64,000 nt of DNA from Paguma larvata. Lineage: Eukaryota > Chordata > Mammalia > Carnivora > Viverridae. The stretch spans positions 13,807,370-13,871,369 of the forward strand of contig CM057831.1 of assembly GCA_030068075.1 (NCBI GenBank), written 5' to 3'. The notes beneath the pieces are model-generated. The model was not told the origin of the DNA and did no database searches. It saw only the letters and a program-made list of their open reading frames with translations. Made by a program: the position numbers and the translations under genes. Shown in pieces: positions 11,501 through 22,224 of the stretch. How positions within the stretch are numbered: the first letter of the stretch is position 1; each line of letters begins with the position of its first letter.

Positions 11501-11838
11501 CAGACATCCCCCCCAGTGGCCACTCCAGCTTGTAAGATGATAGTCCCAGTACTAAGGGCAGAGACCTCGTCTTGTTAGGTTCGGGCAGTCACTTTCCTAC
11601 TAAGGGGGTCACGGCGAATCCCCGAGATTTTTCTCTCCCTTCAGCAGTGTTGGGAGACCCCTCACTCAAGGGGTCCGAGAGAGGAGTCAGCCGAATACCA
11701 TCTCCATATTGGTTTTCAGAATGGCCCCTCAGACCCTGCTGCAGAATCTTCACTTCGTTGGGATTGTATCTTGACATTCCTAGTATGCTACTTTTATTAA
11801 CTGGAGTGTGTGCTGCCTTTCAGGTACAGTTTTTGTGT

Positions 11839-11844
11839 AATAAA
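11839..11844 (+). terminator. SORL1: Poly(A) signal AATAAA
   Basis: TGTAATAAAAGCCAG has a good AATAAA core deep in the 3'UTR, about 3.4 kb after the stop, giving a candidate intermediate end. Confidence 0.4.
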
Positions 11845-12410
11845 AGCCAGTGCATTAAGTTTATATAGACTACTTTCTATGCAAGACTGAGAAATGGACT
11901 AGATAGCAAGAGGTATGTGCAGTCGGGTACATGGACCATGAGCTCGATCTCAGAACGGGAACCACCATCGAACGTGGGTTGAGGGAGGATAGGTTGTGTG
12001 TATGTTTCCGCCCCCTAATTTTGAGCAGCCATATTGGGAATTAAATCCTCAGAGCCAAGTAACCCAAGAATGGTATTTGTTTCGTGTATGATAACGCAAA
12101 TGGAATGAGTACGAATGCTGAAGGAACATTATTCTCAGATAGTCCATGTCATTTCTCATTTAAAAGACTCTTGTGGCGAATTATTAGAAACTTTAGCCAA
12201 AATCGAAAGTATTGGCAGCAAAACAAAGGCCTCTTCTGCTCTTATTGAAAGTGAAACACTGTATGCTTGTTTCTCTCCAAAGTGAAATTAGGCATTTATG
12301 ATTTTGATTGCCTTGATACGTTTCCAAATCACCAATTTATGCTGAAGATTTTACTATATTGTTGCACAGTTTTATGATAATTTTTGTCTCAATGTCAACT
12401 TTTTTCACTG

Positions 12411-12416
12411 AATAAA
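12411..12416 (+). terminator. SORL1: Distal poly(A) signal AATAAA
   Basis: AATAAA is followed 45-60 bases later by a U/GU-rich stretch (CTCTCTGTGTGTCTGG), the usual downstream element. Its distance from the stop fits the known length of the long SORL1 3'UTR. Confidence 0.55.
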
Positions 12417-12490
12417 AATTTAACTGGGTCAAGGAGACACCTATATGAAAATCCACTCTCTCTGTGTGTCTGGAGTCGTTCTTTGAGTGC

Positions 12491-12496
12491 AATAAA
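12491..12496 (+). terminator. SORL1: Distal poly(A) signal AATAAA (second)
   Basis: GCAATAAAGATG is 80 bases beyond the previous signal and may be the alternative or main end of the SORL1 transcript. The sequence cannot tell which is used. Confidence 0.5.
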
Positions 12497-12515
12497 GATG
12501 GGCCGTACAGTTTCG

Positions 12516-14276
12516 ATTCGCCTGGTTTAGAAGGCTCTTTGTTTCCTAGATGACAGAACACCAAGGCCGGGAATAATTTGGGTATGAATGCGGTGGTCTC
12601 ACATGGTGGATCCTTGAGGAACCCGATACCGTAGTGTTGGCCGAGGAGTGGGGAGACGTCAAGGGAGCTGTTTTTGCAGTAAATAGAATTATTCCACGGG
12701 GGCAGTGGCTGCCCCAAAGCTGTCACCATAGGCTAAGAAGGCAGTTTTTAAGTCAGAGAGCACTTTTCGGAGGTTCCCGTGGACAGTGGGGTCGTGCGAA
12801 GGATGCTGCCGCCCTTCTGACGGGGGAATGAATGGCAGATGGACCCATCAGTCAGGACTGGAGAGTGTGGAACAGGAGAGGAGGGGAGACAGGTGTTTCT
12901 AATTCATATCTGCTAGTTGGCTGCTTTTGTTTAAGTATTGAGCCAAAATAGAATCCCAAAGGACTAGCCTCCTGTTTTGTAGAAGAGGGAAAGAGAGACT
13001 CCGAGAGGTTAAGTAACTGGCTTACGGGAAACCAGAGCAGGAATGGCAAAACCAGCCTCCGGCACCAGGAACTACTAACCCCACACACCGCCTACCCCAC
13101 CCCCCCTCCCATCACCGTTCAGGGTCAGAACACAGGCTAACACATCCCACCCAGAGGAATCCCAAGGGTGAATTTACCTGCTCCTGGCCCAGCCCTGGGG
13201 TTTCCAGGTTTAGATAGTTCGTCAGCACGTTAGTGAGTTCATCCCTTGTGGGCAGATGCCCTTGAACCAAGCTCCTGAGACTGATCTGCAGCAAAATAAT
13301 GCCCATTGATTAGCTCATCATGGGAAACAGTCCTGTCACTTAGAATGTTAGCAGGCCGGCACATTCTCCCCCTCTAGGGCCATCTCTCCAGGAAGGCAGA
13401 CAACAGCTAGAAGGTTGCTTAGTGACATGGACTCAGAAGACTAAGGAAATGGGAGGGATTCAGGCGAGAATCGTGGTTGCCCAGTAAATATTGAATGAAC
13501 GAACAAATGATTGACAGGTCACTCCAAGAATAGTGTACTCCATATGAACTTAGTATTTGATACCTTCAGGTTGTAACTCTCTGTATCTGTTCCTAAGGAA
13601 AGTCTGGCTGGTGGGGTCTTGATCCTTGATGTTCCTTTGCCAAAGTTTCCCTCCGACAGGGCTTGCCCATATCTGCCACCGACTCCTCTTTTTTGGGGGG
13701 GTTTGTAGTTGAGCACGCTCCCCGCCCCCCTTCACTAAAACACTATGTAGCTAATGTTAATGAACTCAGACTGGGTTACGATAAAATCGTCCTGGCCTGG
13801 CAGCCCTTGCATCCGGCAGATTATTCTGCCTATTACGTGTTGGTTCTAAAGTTTAACTCTGGGAGGGCGTCGTTTGGGAGTCCGAGAGGCCACCTCGGCG
13901 TAGCCCCCAAATTCCGACCTCGTCTGTCCGCCATGTCTGGTTCCCCAGTTCACAGCAAATTCAAAATGGAAAGACACTGCAAAGGCAGGTAGCCTGACTA
14001 TAAAAGAAAAACTAAGAACCTTACAGTTACACTACCCGACATCTCTACAAAGGAGCTCTCCACAAAACTTGGGGGCCATTTACCAAAAAGCCCTATAGGT
14101 CCCACCGGGACAGTCCTATACATTAAGTAGCTCACCAGATTAGCGTTATAATAGCCCCCTTCAGCTGAGCCCCTATACTTTTCCGTCAAGTCACTGCTAA
14201 ACTCTAGAAACAGCTTTTTGCAATTTTAAAAGTGAGCCTGTGATTTAGATACTAATCTTTGTTTTAAAAGAGGAGT
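12516..14276. other. Intergenic DNA just downstream of SORL1
   Basis: No gene is recognisable here. It holds a MIR fragment (12955-13060). The rest is unique sequence, including C-rich runs near 13095 and 13725. Confidence 0.6.
12955..13060 (-). repeat. MIR SINE fragment
   Basis: TTTTGTAGAAGAGGGAAAG…GAGAGGTTAAGTAACTGGCTTACG matches the reverse complement of the MIR core (TCTGTAAAATGGG; AAGTTACTTAACCTCTC). Confidence 0.6.
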
Positions 14277-14288
14277 TAAATTAGTCTT

Positions 14289-14332
14289 TTTTTTAAAAAA
14301 TGTTTGTTTATTTTTGAGACAGAGACAGAGCA
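14289..14332 (-). mobile_element. Severely truncated SINE insertion, 44 bp
   Basis: Only the T-rich tail, AATGTTTGTTTATTTTTGAG and a few GA units remain. The perfect direct repeat TAAATTAGTCTT lies at 14277-14288 and 14333-14344. It therefore looks like a separate, 5'-truncated retrotransposition event rather than a decayed full SINE. Confidence 0.85.
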
Positions 14333-14344
14333 TAAATTAGTCTT

Positions 14345-15679
14345 AAGAGAGGGGAAGTAAAGTCGAGATCTCATAGGCAGGAAGTGGCAACAGAGTCAAG
14401 ATTCGAATCTAGAATTATTCCATTCTTAAAGTTGTTTTCTTCTTCACATGCTACTTTGCCCTGTTGGTTTCAGTTTTAGAGGTCTAGAATAGTAATACTA
14501 CGTGCTTAGGGAATTAGGGGGAACAGAGAATACAATTTTAACGATTGCCCCCCAGAAGATTACGAACGACGTTTGGAGACATGAAGAGACAGGCTTACAT
14601 TTCTTTGCAAAATCATTTATGTGAAACACAATATTCCTTAAGATGCCGGATCAATGAAACCGTTTTTTTAAGAAAAATTGAAAAATGTTTTTGTAAAGAA
14701 TCCAGCACTTAGGAACCCAGAGAATTCTTTTCCTTTGTGACACCCAGTTAGATTTTATCAAAATCCCATGCATCTTGGGAAAAGACGGTTGAACATGCTT
14801 CTTATTCACTGTTATTTAAGTCCACAGTGGGGCACGCCATTGCACCATGTTTCAGTGGGGCGATAATTGGGCCAGTACGAGACCCTTATGGTCCCAGCGA
14901 AAAGAGGTAGCTGCTCCTTTTCATCCAGCCCTAACTGGCTTCGATGCCAGTGCCACATTAATTTTTTTTCTTTTTTTTTTAAGATTCTGTGTAGGGTAAT
15001 TGGAGCCTGCGATAATTTCCAGAAGAACAATGATGTTAACGCTTTTAAGAATGCTAATGTTACCATTGTTAAAGCCGCAACCTTGTTTAATGCCGAAATG
15101 ACAACTGGTAATGTTTGGGAATATTTGTGTGAAAACAATGACATTTCATACTTAAAACTTGGCAGCAGCAAACTTTGCGGGAGGGGGGGGGAAAGGCTTG
15201 GATTTAAATGTAAATCAGCCTTTGATGAAACTTGCCCATTGGTTGGAGGCCAGTCGGTAGAGCCCTCAGCATCCATTGAATGAAGAGATGTCATAATTAA
15301 AATTGAGTTTTCAGTCTCTCATTAGCAGAAGCCGAACTATCGCCCGGGGATTGGGCAAGCTCCAGGTGGAGCTGAACTGTCTGGGTGTGCGTGTGCCCAC
15401 GTGGGTTTTATGGAATTCTTCATAGCAGCTCCTGACTTCAGATGCACACCATATGCTGAACCCCAAATAGCTCGATCGCTCCCCAGAATTAGCACTACAT
15501 CAAACGAGGAAATTGTATCCCAATGTATGCCCGTTGCGGTGATTCAGGTGACTGCGTTTAAGACCCTGAATACAGTGCTCCCAGAGGTGGTTCCAAACAC
15601 ACTGCAGCAACGGTAGGACTTGACAACGAATGTTAGTAGCAAACGCGGAATTGCTCTCAGGTAAGCAGTGTTCTGGGGG
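14345..15679. other. Intergenic, no recognised feature
   Basis: This is unique, rather AT-rich sequence. An open frame at 14867-15283 has no recognisable domain. I see nothing else. Confidence 0.5.
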
Positions 15680-15908
15680 TTTCTTTCTTTCTTTCTTTCT
15701 TTCTTTTTAATATTTATTTACTTTTTGACAGAGAGACAGAGTGTGAGCAGGGGAGGGGCAGAGAGAGAGGGAGACACGGAATCTGAAGCAGGCTCCAGGC
15801 CCTGAGCCGGCAGCACAGAGCCCGACGCGGGGCTCAAACCCACAAACTGGGAGATCATGACCTGAGCTGAAGTCGGTGCTTTAACCAACTGAGCCACCCA
15901 GGCGCCCC
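15680..15908 (-). mobile_element. CAN-SINE with (TTTC)n tail
   Basis: A minus-strand SINE body lies at about 15707-15908, ending in GAGCCACCCAGGCGCCCC. Its poly(A) tail has turned into a (TTTC) tandem at 15680-15706. No target duplication was found. Confidence 0.92.
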
Positions 15909-15924
15909 GATCCATTCACTCCCT

Positions 15925-16090
15925 TAAACCTCACATCAACCTTTTACGGAGGATATTATTATTCTTATGTTCTAGGTAAGGAAACGGATGCACGGAAAGA
16001 TAAAGAAAGTTGCCCAAGTTCACAACAGCTAGTAAGTTTCAGAACTGGGATCTGAACCCAAGTAGCCTGGCTCTAGAGTCTGTGCTTTTA
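15925..16090 (-). repeat. MIR SINE fragment
   Basis: The order ATTATTATTCTTATGTTC, TAAGGAAACGG, AAAGTTGCCCAAGTTCACA, CAGCTAGTAAG, GATCTGAACCC, GAGTCTGTGCTTTTA follows the reverse complement of MIR closely. Confidence 0.75.
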
Positions 16091-16240
16091 ATGATTTCAC
16101 ACAGCCCCTCCAAGTGACCCTTCTCTTAGCCTAGTTTGGATGTATCCATGTGGATTTATTTTAACCAGCTAGTTTACTTTTTAAAATAGCACTCTTTTGG
16201 GGGATTTTAATTTTTTTTAATGTTTATTTTTTATTTAAAA

Positions 16241-16362
16241 AATTTTTTTAATGTTTATTTTTGAGAGAGAGAGAGAGACAGAGTGCAAGAGGGGGAGGGG
16301 TAGAGAGAGAGGGAGACAGAATCCGAAGCAGGCTCCAGGCTCTGAGCTGTCAGCACAGAGCC
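16241..16362 (-). mobile_element. CAN-SINE half, left arm of a SINE palindrome
   Basis: This is the tail half of a minus-strand SINE. It runs from the T-rich tail to CAGCACAGAGCC, where it stops and is followed by a plus-strand SINE half. A second tail fragment (TTTAATGTTTATTTT) lies just left, at about 16211-16240. The 3' parts pair with the right arm at 16356-16461. Confidence 0.9.
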
Positions 16363-16461
16363 TGGAGCCTGCTTCGGATTCTGGGTCTCCCTCTCTCTCT
16401 GCCTCTCCCCTGCTCATGCTCTGTCTCTCAAAAATAAATAAACATTAAAAAAAAAAAAAAA
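16356..16461 (+). mobile_element. CAN-SINE half, right arm of a SINE palindrome
   Basis: This plus-strand SINE begins inside the element at CAGAGCCTGGAGCCTGCTTC and runs through the CT-rich part to AAATAAATAAACATT and a 15-base A tail. It shares the 7 bases CAGAGCC (16356-16362) with the left half at the join. Confidence 0.9.
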
Positions 16462-16712
16462 GCCGTGAGAAGAAAATGAGGTTTGCCAGTAAGCCTCGCA
16501 ATAACCACGGGCAGCGTGTGGTGTGTGTCCTTTTATCACTTTATTCTACATGAGCAATTGCCTCTGGTTACAGTTCTGTTGTCCTGAATAGGGCCGAGTC
16601 TGTGCAGGGGAGTTTACCCAAACTCTGCTACTTCTTTAGGTCCTGCTAAAGTGAATTCAGATCTCAGAAGCAGAGTGATAGCCTTTTCTTCTATGTCCCT
16701 ATAACCAGTTTT

Positions 16713-16915
16713 TCCTAAAACTATTTTTTTTTTAATTTATTTATTTTGAGAGAGCGAGCGAGCAGGGAAGGGGCAGAGAGACAGACTCCCAAACAGGCTC
16801 TGCACTGTCACCACAGAGCCTGGTGCGGGGCTTGACCCCACCAACCATGAGACCATGACCTGAGCCGCGAGATCAAGAGTCAGACGCTTAACCGACTGAG
16901 CCCCCCAGGCGCCCC
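16713..16915 (-). mobile_element. Older CAN-SINE subfamily copy
   Basis: This minus-strand SINE has a longer tRNA-side sequence (GAGATCAAGAGTCAGACGC) than most others in the window, which suggests another subfamily. The direct repeats GTCCCTATAACCAGTTTT (16695-16712) and GTCCCTGGAACCAGTTTT (16916-16933) differ at two bases. Confidence 0.88.
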
Positions 16916-16933
16916 GTCCCTGGAACCAGTTTT

Positions 16934-18223
16934 GATATAGACTTACTCCGAAGAAATGGGGAAGCAGGGGATTGTCACTTCATTATCTCCGGCTCTCCAA
17001 GGTTTCCCCAGTCACTGTTTCGCTTCCAAACGTGGGAGAAACAGCCAGCCATGCCTCCCCTCAAAGAAAATAGCACAAACCGACCCAGGAGAGCATAAGA
17101 CAGGTGCATACGCAGAGATGGTTTGCGAACGGGGCTGTCACGCAAAGCGTGTTTGGGACAGAATAATCTGGCTAGCCACGAGGGATGTGTCCGGGTTCTA
17201 AGAAAGAGAAGGGAGTGGCCTAAAGATGGCTAGAGCCTGGGTGGTTTGCCTGTGTCTTCGCGGCCAGTGCAGGGAAGGGAAAGAGGGAATCGGGAAGGGC
17301 GCTGGAGGTGTTGAGTGTTGGATGGTGAACTTTGTCTCCGCTTCAACTGGAAAGGCAATGTGTTAAATGGCAAGACAGTTTTCGTAAGTGCTAAATCGCA
17401 GCATACAGATCCGGCAGAGCTAGACGGTAAAAAAAACGTGGATTGTATGTGAGCGGATGCACACGTCTCCCGTTGGGATCCCTTATAAGTATTGGCCATC
17501 TCTGGGCTAGAGAGGTCTCGAGCAGGAAGAAGACAGAATCCTGAGCGTTGGGACAGTTCCTGGAGAAATTAAAGATGAAGGTCAGGTCTCACGCTCCAGG
17601 CTGGCAAGAGTCCAACCTTCCTGGTCGGTGAGGCACCTACTGGATTCATGGATCCTAGAGCGGCCTTCGTTCAGGAAGTACTTACTGAGCCCGTCGTCCG
17701 TTGAGGTCCTGTATTAGCCACCAGAAGAACAGTGTAGAAGACAGCAGATGGGATTCTCGGGCACAACACATAGGATTCTCGGCGTGGCGGGGCCGTCTTG
17801 CGTCTCGTGCAGATGAACTCAGCGATTTTATCCGAGAGGACACTGAGGCGGAGAAGGTGACGTGACTTGCCTAAGAGCTGGGCTCCCCAGCTGGCTAATC
17901 AGTCTTACCTCTAAAAGTCTGAGGTCAAGCCGGTGCCAGTGCATCTCACAACGACACAGGGGAGGCAGGAGGCTCCAGCTGGATTCAGAGCCTCAGCTGA
18001 GGCGCCCATTCAGCTTCTGAGAGAAGCTCTACTCAGCATAGAAGAGTGTGTCGGGGAGGCTTACCTAGATTGTATTAATAATGGTATGCATTGTTTCCTT
18101 TTGGCTACTGCTTTTGGCAGGAGACTTCCTTAAATGGAAGAGAGTATGAAAGAACGCCCGAACCCAAGTGCTATTCCGTAACTTAACACCATTCTTTTAT
18201 TCTTTTATACTCTTTTATACTCG
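16934..18223. other. Intergenic with degraded L2 and MIR pieces
   Basis: CGTTCAGGAAGTACTTACTG near 17668 resembles an antisense L2 3' end. Text near 17810-17880 (GAGAGGACACTGAGGCGGAG) resembles MIR. No gene is seen. Confidence 0.4.
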
Positions 18224-18236
18224 AGAAATGGAGGCT

Positions 18237-18457
18237 GGGGCTCCTGGGTGGCTCAGTTGGTTAAGCGTCTGACTTCGGCTCAAGTCACAATCTCACGGTT
18301 TGTGGGTTTGAACCCCGCATCGGGCTCTGTGCTGACAGCTCAGAGCCTGGAGCCTGCTTCAGATTGTGTCTCCCTCTCTCTCTGCCCCTCCCCAACTCAC
18401 TTCGTGTCTCTCTCTCTCTCTGTCTCTCAAAAACAAATATTTTAAAAAATTAATAAA
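18237..18457 (+). mobile_element. CAN-SINE, full length, plus strand
   Basis: It starts GGGGCTCCTGGGTGGCTCAG, with recognisable tRNA A-box and B-box regions (GTGGCTCAGTTGGTTA; GGTTTGAACCCC), and ends in an A-rich tail. The direct repeats AGAAATGGAGGCT (18224-18236) and AGAAACGAAGGCT (18458-18470) differ at two bases. It is one of only four plus-strand copies. Confidence 0.95.
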
Positions 18458-19319
18458 AGAAACGAAGGCTGATTGTAATAATGTCAGCAAACCATATGAA
18501 AAGTAGGCAATCTTTTTATTTACAAAACACGCCGAGCACAAACTTTTGAAGAGCGCCCCCGTTTAAAATTTTCCCGGGGTTTCTCGACTCCCTTCCTTTA
18601 GCACGGATGATGGAGTGCAGACAAATCTATCTTAACCACTTCATCCTGAAATCTACAATGCATACGAACTGATACTGAAAATTAGCCTCTAACACATAAA
18701 TGAACAAGTTATCCTTTCCTCTTTGTTCTGAACCCCATGGTGGGATTTCTGCCCCTCACCTCATCTTTTAGACAGCCCTGGTAACATGGGTGAAATCAGC
18801 CGCGTCCTAACGCCCAGGTGGCCTGTGGCGAACATAGCATCATTCCCCCCAGGACCCCGGGAGAGTCACGATGGAGGCCTTCCAGGAATGTTTGTGTGTA
18901 TCAACTTCGGTAACAGGGGACCCAGCAGGATAGAGAGTGGGAAGTATGTCCTTGGGTCCAGGTGAGCCCCTTGCCATGTGGCATTAAGCCCCTTGACATA
19001 CAGGGCGGATCTTTCCTTGTTAATCTCCAGGTAGGGCTATGTGAGGAAATGACACATACACCTGCGACCTAAGGCATGATACGGCTTACTGCTAAGATAA
19101 CCCGCATGAGAGAATTCATCGGAGAATTAATTTTCTGTTTACAGAGATCCGTGGCCAATGGGAAATCCGTTTTACCTTCTTGACTTGGTAAAAAGTCCCA
19201 TTGCTTCTCTCTTGGATGGCAAAATGAAGGTCTCTGAAATTAAAGTCCATATTGTCTATTTCTTTTCTGTTACCCGCATGGACTACACTGCTCTGATCAT
19301 TTTGGAAAAGCTTGCTCAG

Positions 19320-19450
19320 TGGACAGATGGATGAGTGGATAATATCTCCCATTTACTGCAGACCAACTATGGGCCAGACGCTGCCGTTTCATTTAATATT
19401 AAAACTCCTTGAAGTAAATATAATCTCTTCCTATTTCACATAGAAGAAGA
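19320..19450 (-). repeat. MIR SINE fragment
   Basis: CTATGGGCCAGACGCTG…TTCATTTAATATTAAAACTCC…ATTTCACATAGAAGAAGAG fits a diverged reverse-complement MIR. Confidence 0.5.
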
Positions 19451-20364
19451 GAAAGCCCATTTTGAGCAGAGGTCTGTTGGACCCCGAGGTTCTTAACCCC
19501 CACCGCCCTGGTTGATGGATGGTCCGAGGCGTGGAGTCGACACGGGGGTTTTGAGTGCTTCCTGTATTCAGAGCCCCAGTATTTCCAGGGGGGAGGGAAA
19601 CAGGAAGGAGAAGACAGAACAACTGTGCCTTAGAGGAGGCCCCAGGACACGGCTGGAAGAGATTTATGCGACTTCCTTATATCCTGAGAATGAGAGAGAG
19701 AGAGAGTGATTGGTTGTATGTTGCTCACATGACCTTGAATAGTGCTCAGAGCTACACACCGTGATGATACATTGAACACATGAGAGTGTGGACGTATCTC
19801 CAAGACGTAGCCAACTTCCCGAATGAGGGCCAGGCCAAAGCAGTCTTTTGGGGTCTCACTCTTCCTTAAAAGGCATTCCAAGCTCAAGTGGGTTTCCTCT
19901 TCACACAAAGGCATATACAGGCCAGAAGTGGCCGTGGGAGTCCCCCGGTGGGGAGAGGATGCACAGACCATGAAGTCTCCATTTCGGGGACGTAAGTCAA
20001 CCTCCTGCTGGAGGCCGGGGGCCTGGAGTGGGGAGCTCCAAAGCGAGGCCCGGCGACCTCACCAGAAAGCAGGCGGACTGTTGGGGAGTAAAAACCCCCT
20101 TCATTCATCATCCTGGGTCCTGGTGACACTCGGGGCGGCATGGGGGCCAAGAGGCAGAAGATACAGAATCTTCAAGATCGGGGCTCCTGGTTTGTTGTAT
20201 TTCCACAGAGCCTTGAACCTTCCTTGACACTTAGTACGTCTGTTGGATAAGTGAAGGCATGCGTGAACCTTGGAGAATGAATTCATGAGTGTGAGGCGCA
20301 GGGGCGAACGGCCCAACTCCCGCACGGCCATCAGGCATTTCAGCGCTTTCTGTGTGCAGAATCC

Positions 20365-20575
20365 CACGGCGTCAAGGCTTTGGGCTCTGGGATCACGGCC
20401 CGAGTTCAAATCCGGAGTGGGGCGCTGGAGATCCGGACGTGTCTTAACCTCTTTTTTGCACCGAAAGTTCCTCTCCTGTAAATGCGGATGCTTTAGCACC
20501 TACCTCATGGGGATGCTGTGAGGATTAAATTAGGTAATTGGGCGCATTAGATAATGCACGTCAAATGCCATGACT
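20365..20575 (+). repeat. MIR SINE, sense
   Basis: The MIR order is clear: GGCTCTGGGATCACGGCC, GAGTTCAAATCC, TTAACCTC, CTCCTGTAAATGCGGATG, CACCTACCTCATGGGGATG, GTGAGGATTAAATTAGG. Confidence 0.75.
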
Positions 20576-21759
20576 AAGAGCATCGCCTAGGAGACCATCC
20601 CGCCCCCCCCTGCGTCCTTCCCACAGCTGCTGCAGGAGAGACCCCCGCTCTGCTTCTTGCGGCTTCTGGCTGTGGCCCACTCTGGTCCCTGGTCAGGGCG
20701 GGCCTGGGGGAGGGATCGCTGGCCCCATCGGCAGGGATGGAGGGAGAGGAGCTCTGCTCTCAGGAGCAGCCCTCCTTGCTCCATATTTTCTCAGCACCCC
20801 CCGCACTAAGCAGGGTGACTGAGACAAAGGAGGCACCAGCCTACCCAGGATCTGCAGGCTAGAGGGCTTCGGCTTTGCTGGGCGGATACACACAGAACCT
20901 AGAGGGGTTGAAACAAGCCTCACATTTGGGGAAGTCGGGTAAGGCACCAGGGCGGAGTTGGCCTTAGACCTGGGCCAGTGCGGAAAGAGCAGGAGTTTGC
21001 CTGGTGGGGAAACGAGCAAGGGCAGGCGTGTGGACCATGGTCCGTGGCAGGGTGTGAGTTTGGTGTGGCTGCCGTAGGTCCTACGCTGGGGGTGCTGGGG
21101 AGGGGGGCGCTCAGAAGGACCAAAGGGACTTTGTGGGAGAAAGTCTCCCTTCCCTCTTCTTCCTGCTCTTCCCTCAGTGCTTCTGGGGAACAAAGATCAC
21201 TCCAATGGCTGGGCACTCAAGATTCGAGAACTCTGTATCTGGCTCCTTCATCCGACACCAGAAAAAGCCGAGGCACGTCTGCCAGACACGCCATGCTAAT
21301 AGGTGGCACGGCTTCTTCTGGAAAACCTTCTTGCGGCACCTTCTAGAACACCAGCAGTGTCCTCCGAGTCCAGAGAGAAGCCTGTTGGAGCCTCCTCCCG
21401 TCATTCTCCCAGCGCTCCAGAGAGGCGGCGCCGGGCTCCGAGCATCTTGACCTTGCACCAAGCCTTGGGATGTCACACCACCACGTGTTCTGACCTCCAT
21501 CCGCCATCTCTGCGTCTCATGGTCAAAGTTCTTACAAGCTTTCCTGAGATGGAAATGTGTGTGTGTGTGGGGGGGGGCTGAGTAGTGAAGATCGAGTACA
21601 AATAGACCACGTTTTGTGCACAGACACATTCCGGAAATTTGTGTGTCAATCTGGTTTTGTTTTTTTTTTTTTCAAATTCAATAGAATCTGAAAGACAGGA
21701 GAGGGAGTTGTCATTTAATGGAGTTCAAACCTGCCTCTTTTTTATCAAGTGAAGGGGCC

Positions 21760-22080
21760 TTTTGTGATGCAAATAACATCTCCCTTCCGTGAGCAGAGAT
21801 TCGGTCTTGGCTTTCTTTAAAGGAGACACACCCCTGGGGGGCCAAACAGGGGGCTTATATGCAGCGTTTTAGAAGTAGCCTAGCGTCCACTCCTGCCTTT
21901 GTTGTTTGTTGTCTGGTCTTTGTTTATATCAGGTATTATTTTGGCCACTGGAGGGCCCTCCAGATAGAGCATAACCGGAGAATCCCAAACGCGCTCCAGG
22001 CCCAGACTTCAGCTCACACCCAGCTTTTTTGAGCATGCGGCATTTCTTGCAAATCGGATTTAACTGGGGAGAGTAGCAAT
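21760..22080. promoter_or_regulatory. Candidate regulatory element (motif cluster)
   Basis: A repeat-free stretch carries an octamer ATGCAAAT (21767-21774), forkhead-like TTTGTTTAT (about 21919) and a CTCF-like CCACTGGAGGGCCC (21945-21958, 12 of 14 consensus positions by eye). The clustering is suggestive only. Conservation or chromatin data would decide. Confidence 0.25.
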
Positions 22081-22224
22081 AGCATGGATGTCCCTTTTAT
22101 TTAGGAATTTAAGCATAAAAGAAACCTCTATTTAAAAGAGCAGCTTTTGGATTATCGTCTATTTGGAGCTGGAAAGGAGGTGCTAATCTCGTATGTGGAG
22201 GGTGATCCCGCTAGAATTCAGCCC

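Larger units (their letters stand above)
8417..12515 (+). other. SORL1: SORL1 3' untranslated region
   Basis: After the stop codon there is about 4.1 kb without any CAN-SINE, ending near two close poly(A) signals at 12411 and 12491. The human SORL1 3'UTR is about 4 kb as I recall, so this end fits. Several earlier AATAAA hexamers (8589, 8729, 8777, 11839) could give shorter forms. The region holds short homopolymer runs (A near 8559, T near 9600), AU-rich stretches and two Pumilio-type TGTANATA motifs. I found no open reading frame with a recognisable domain. Confidence 0.75.
18471..21759. other. Intergenic unique DNA with two MIR fragments
   Basis: Apart from the MIR copies at 19320-19450 and 20365-20575 no repeat or gene could be named. 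The GC-rich part around 20600-21450 has several overlapping open frames, all without recognisable domains. Confidence 0.5.

Noticed and set aside
18237..18457. Possible tRNA genes at SINE heads (A and B box-like sequence)
   Set aside because: These are tRNA-derived SINE heads followed by SINE bodies and A tails, without tRNA folding at the 3' side. They are not tRNA genes.
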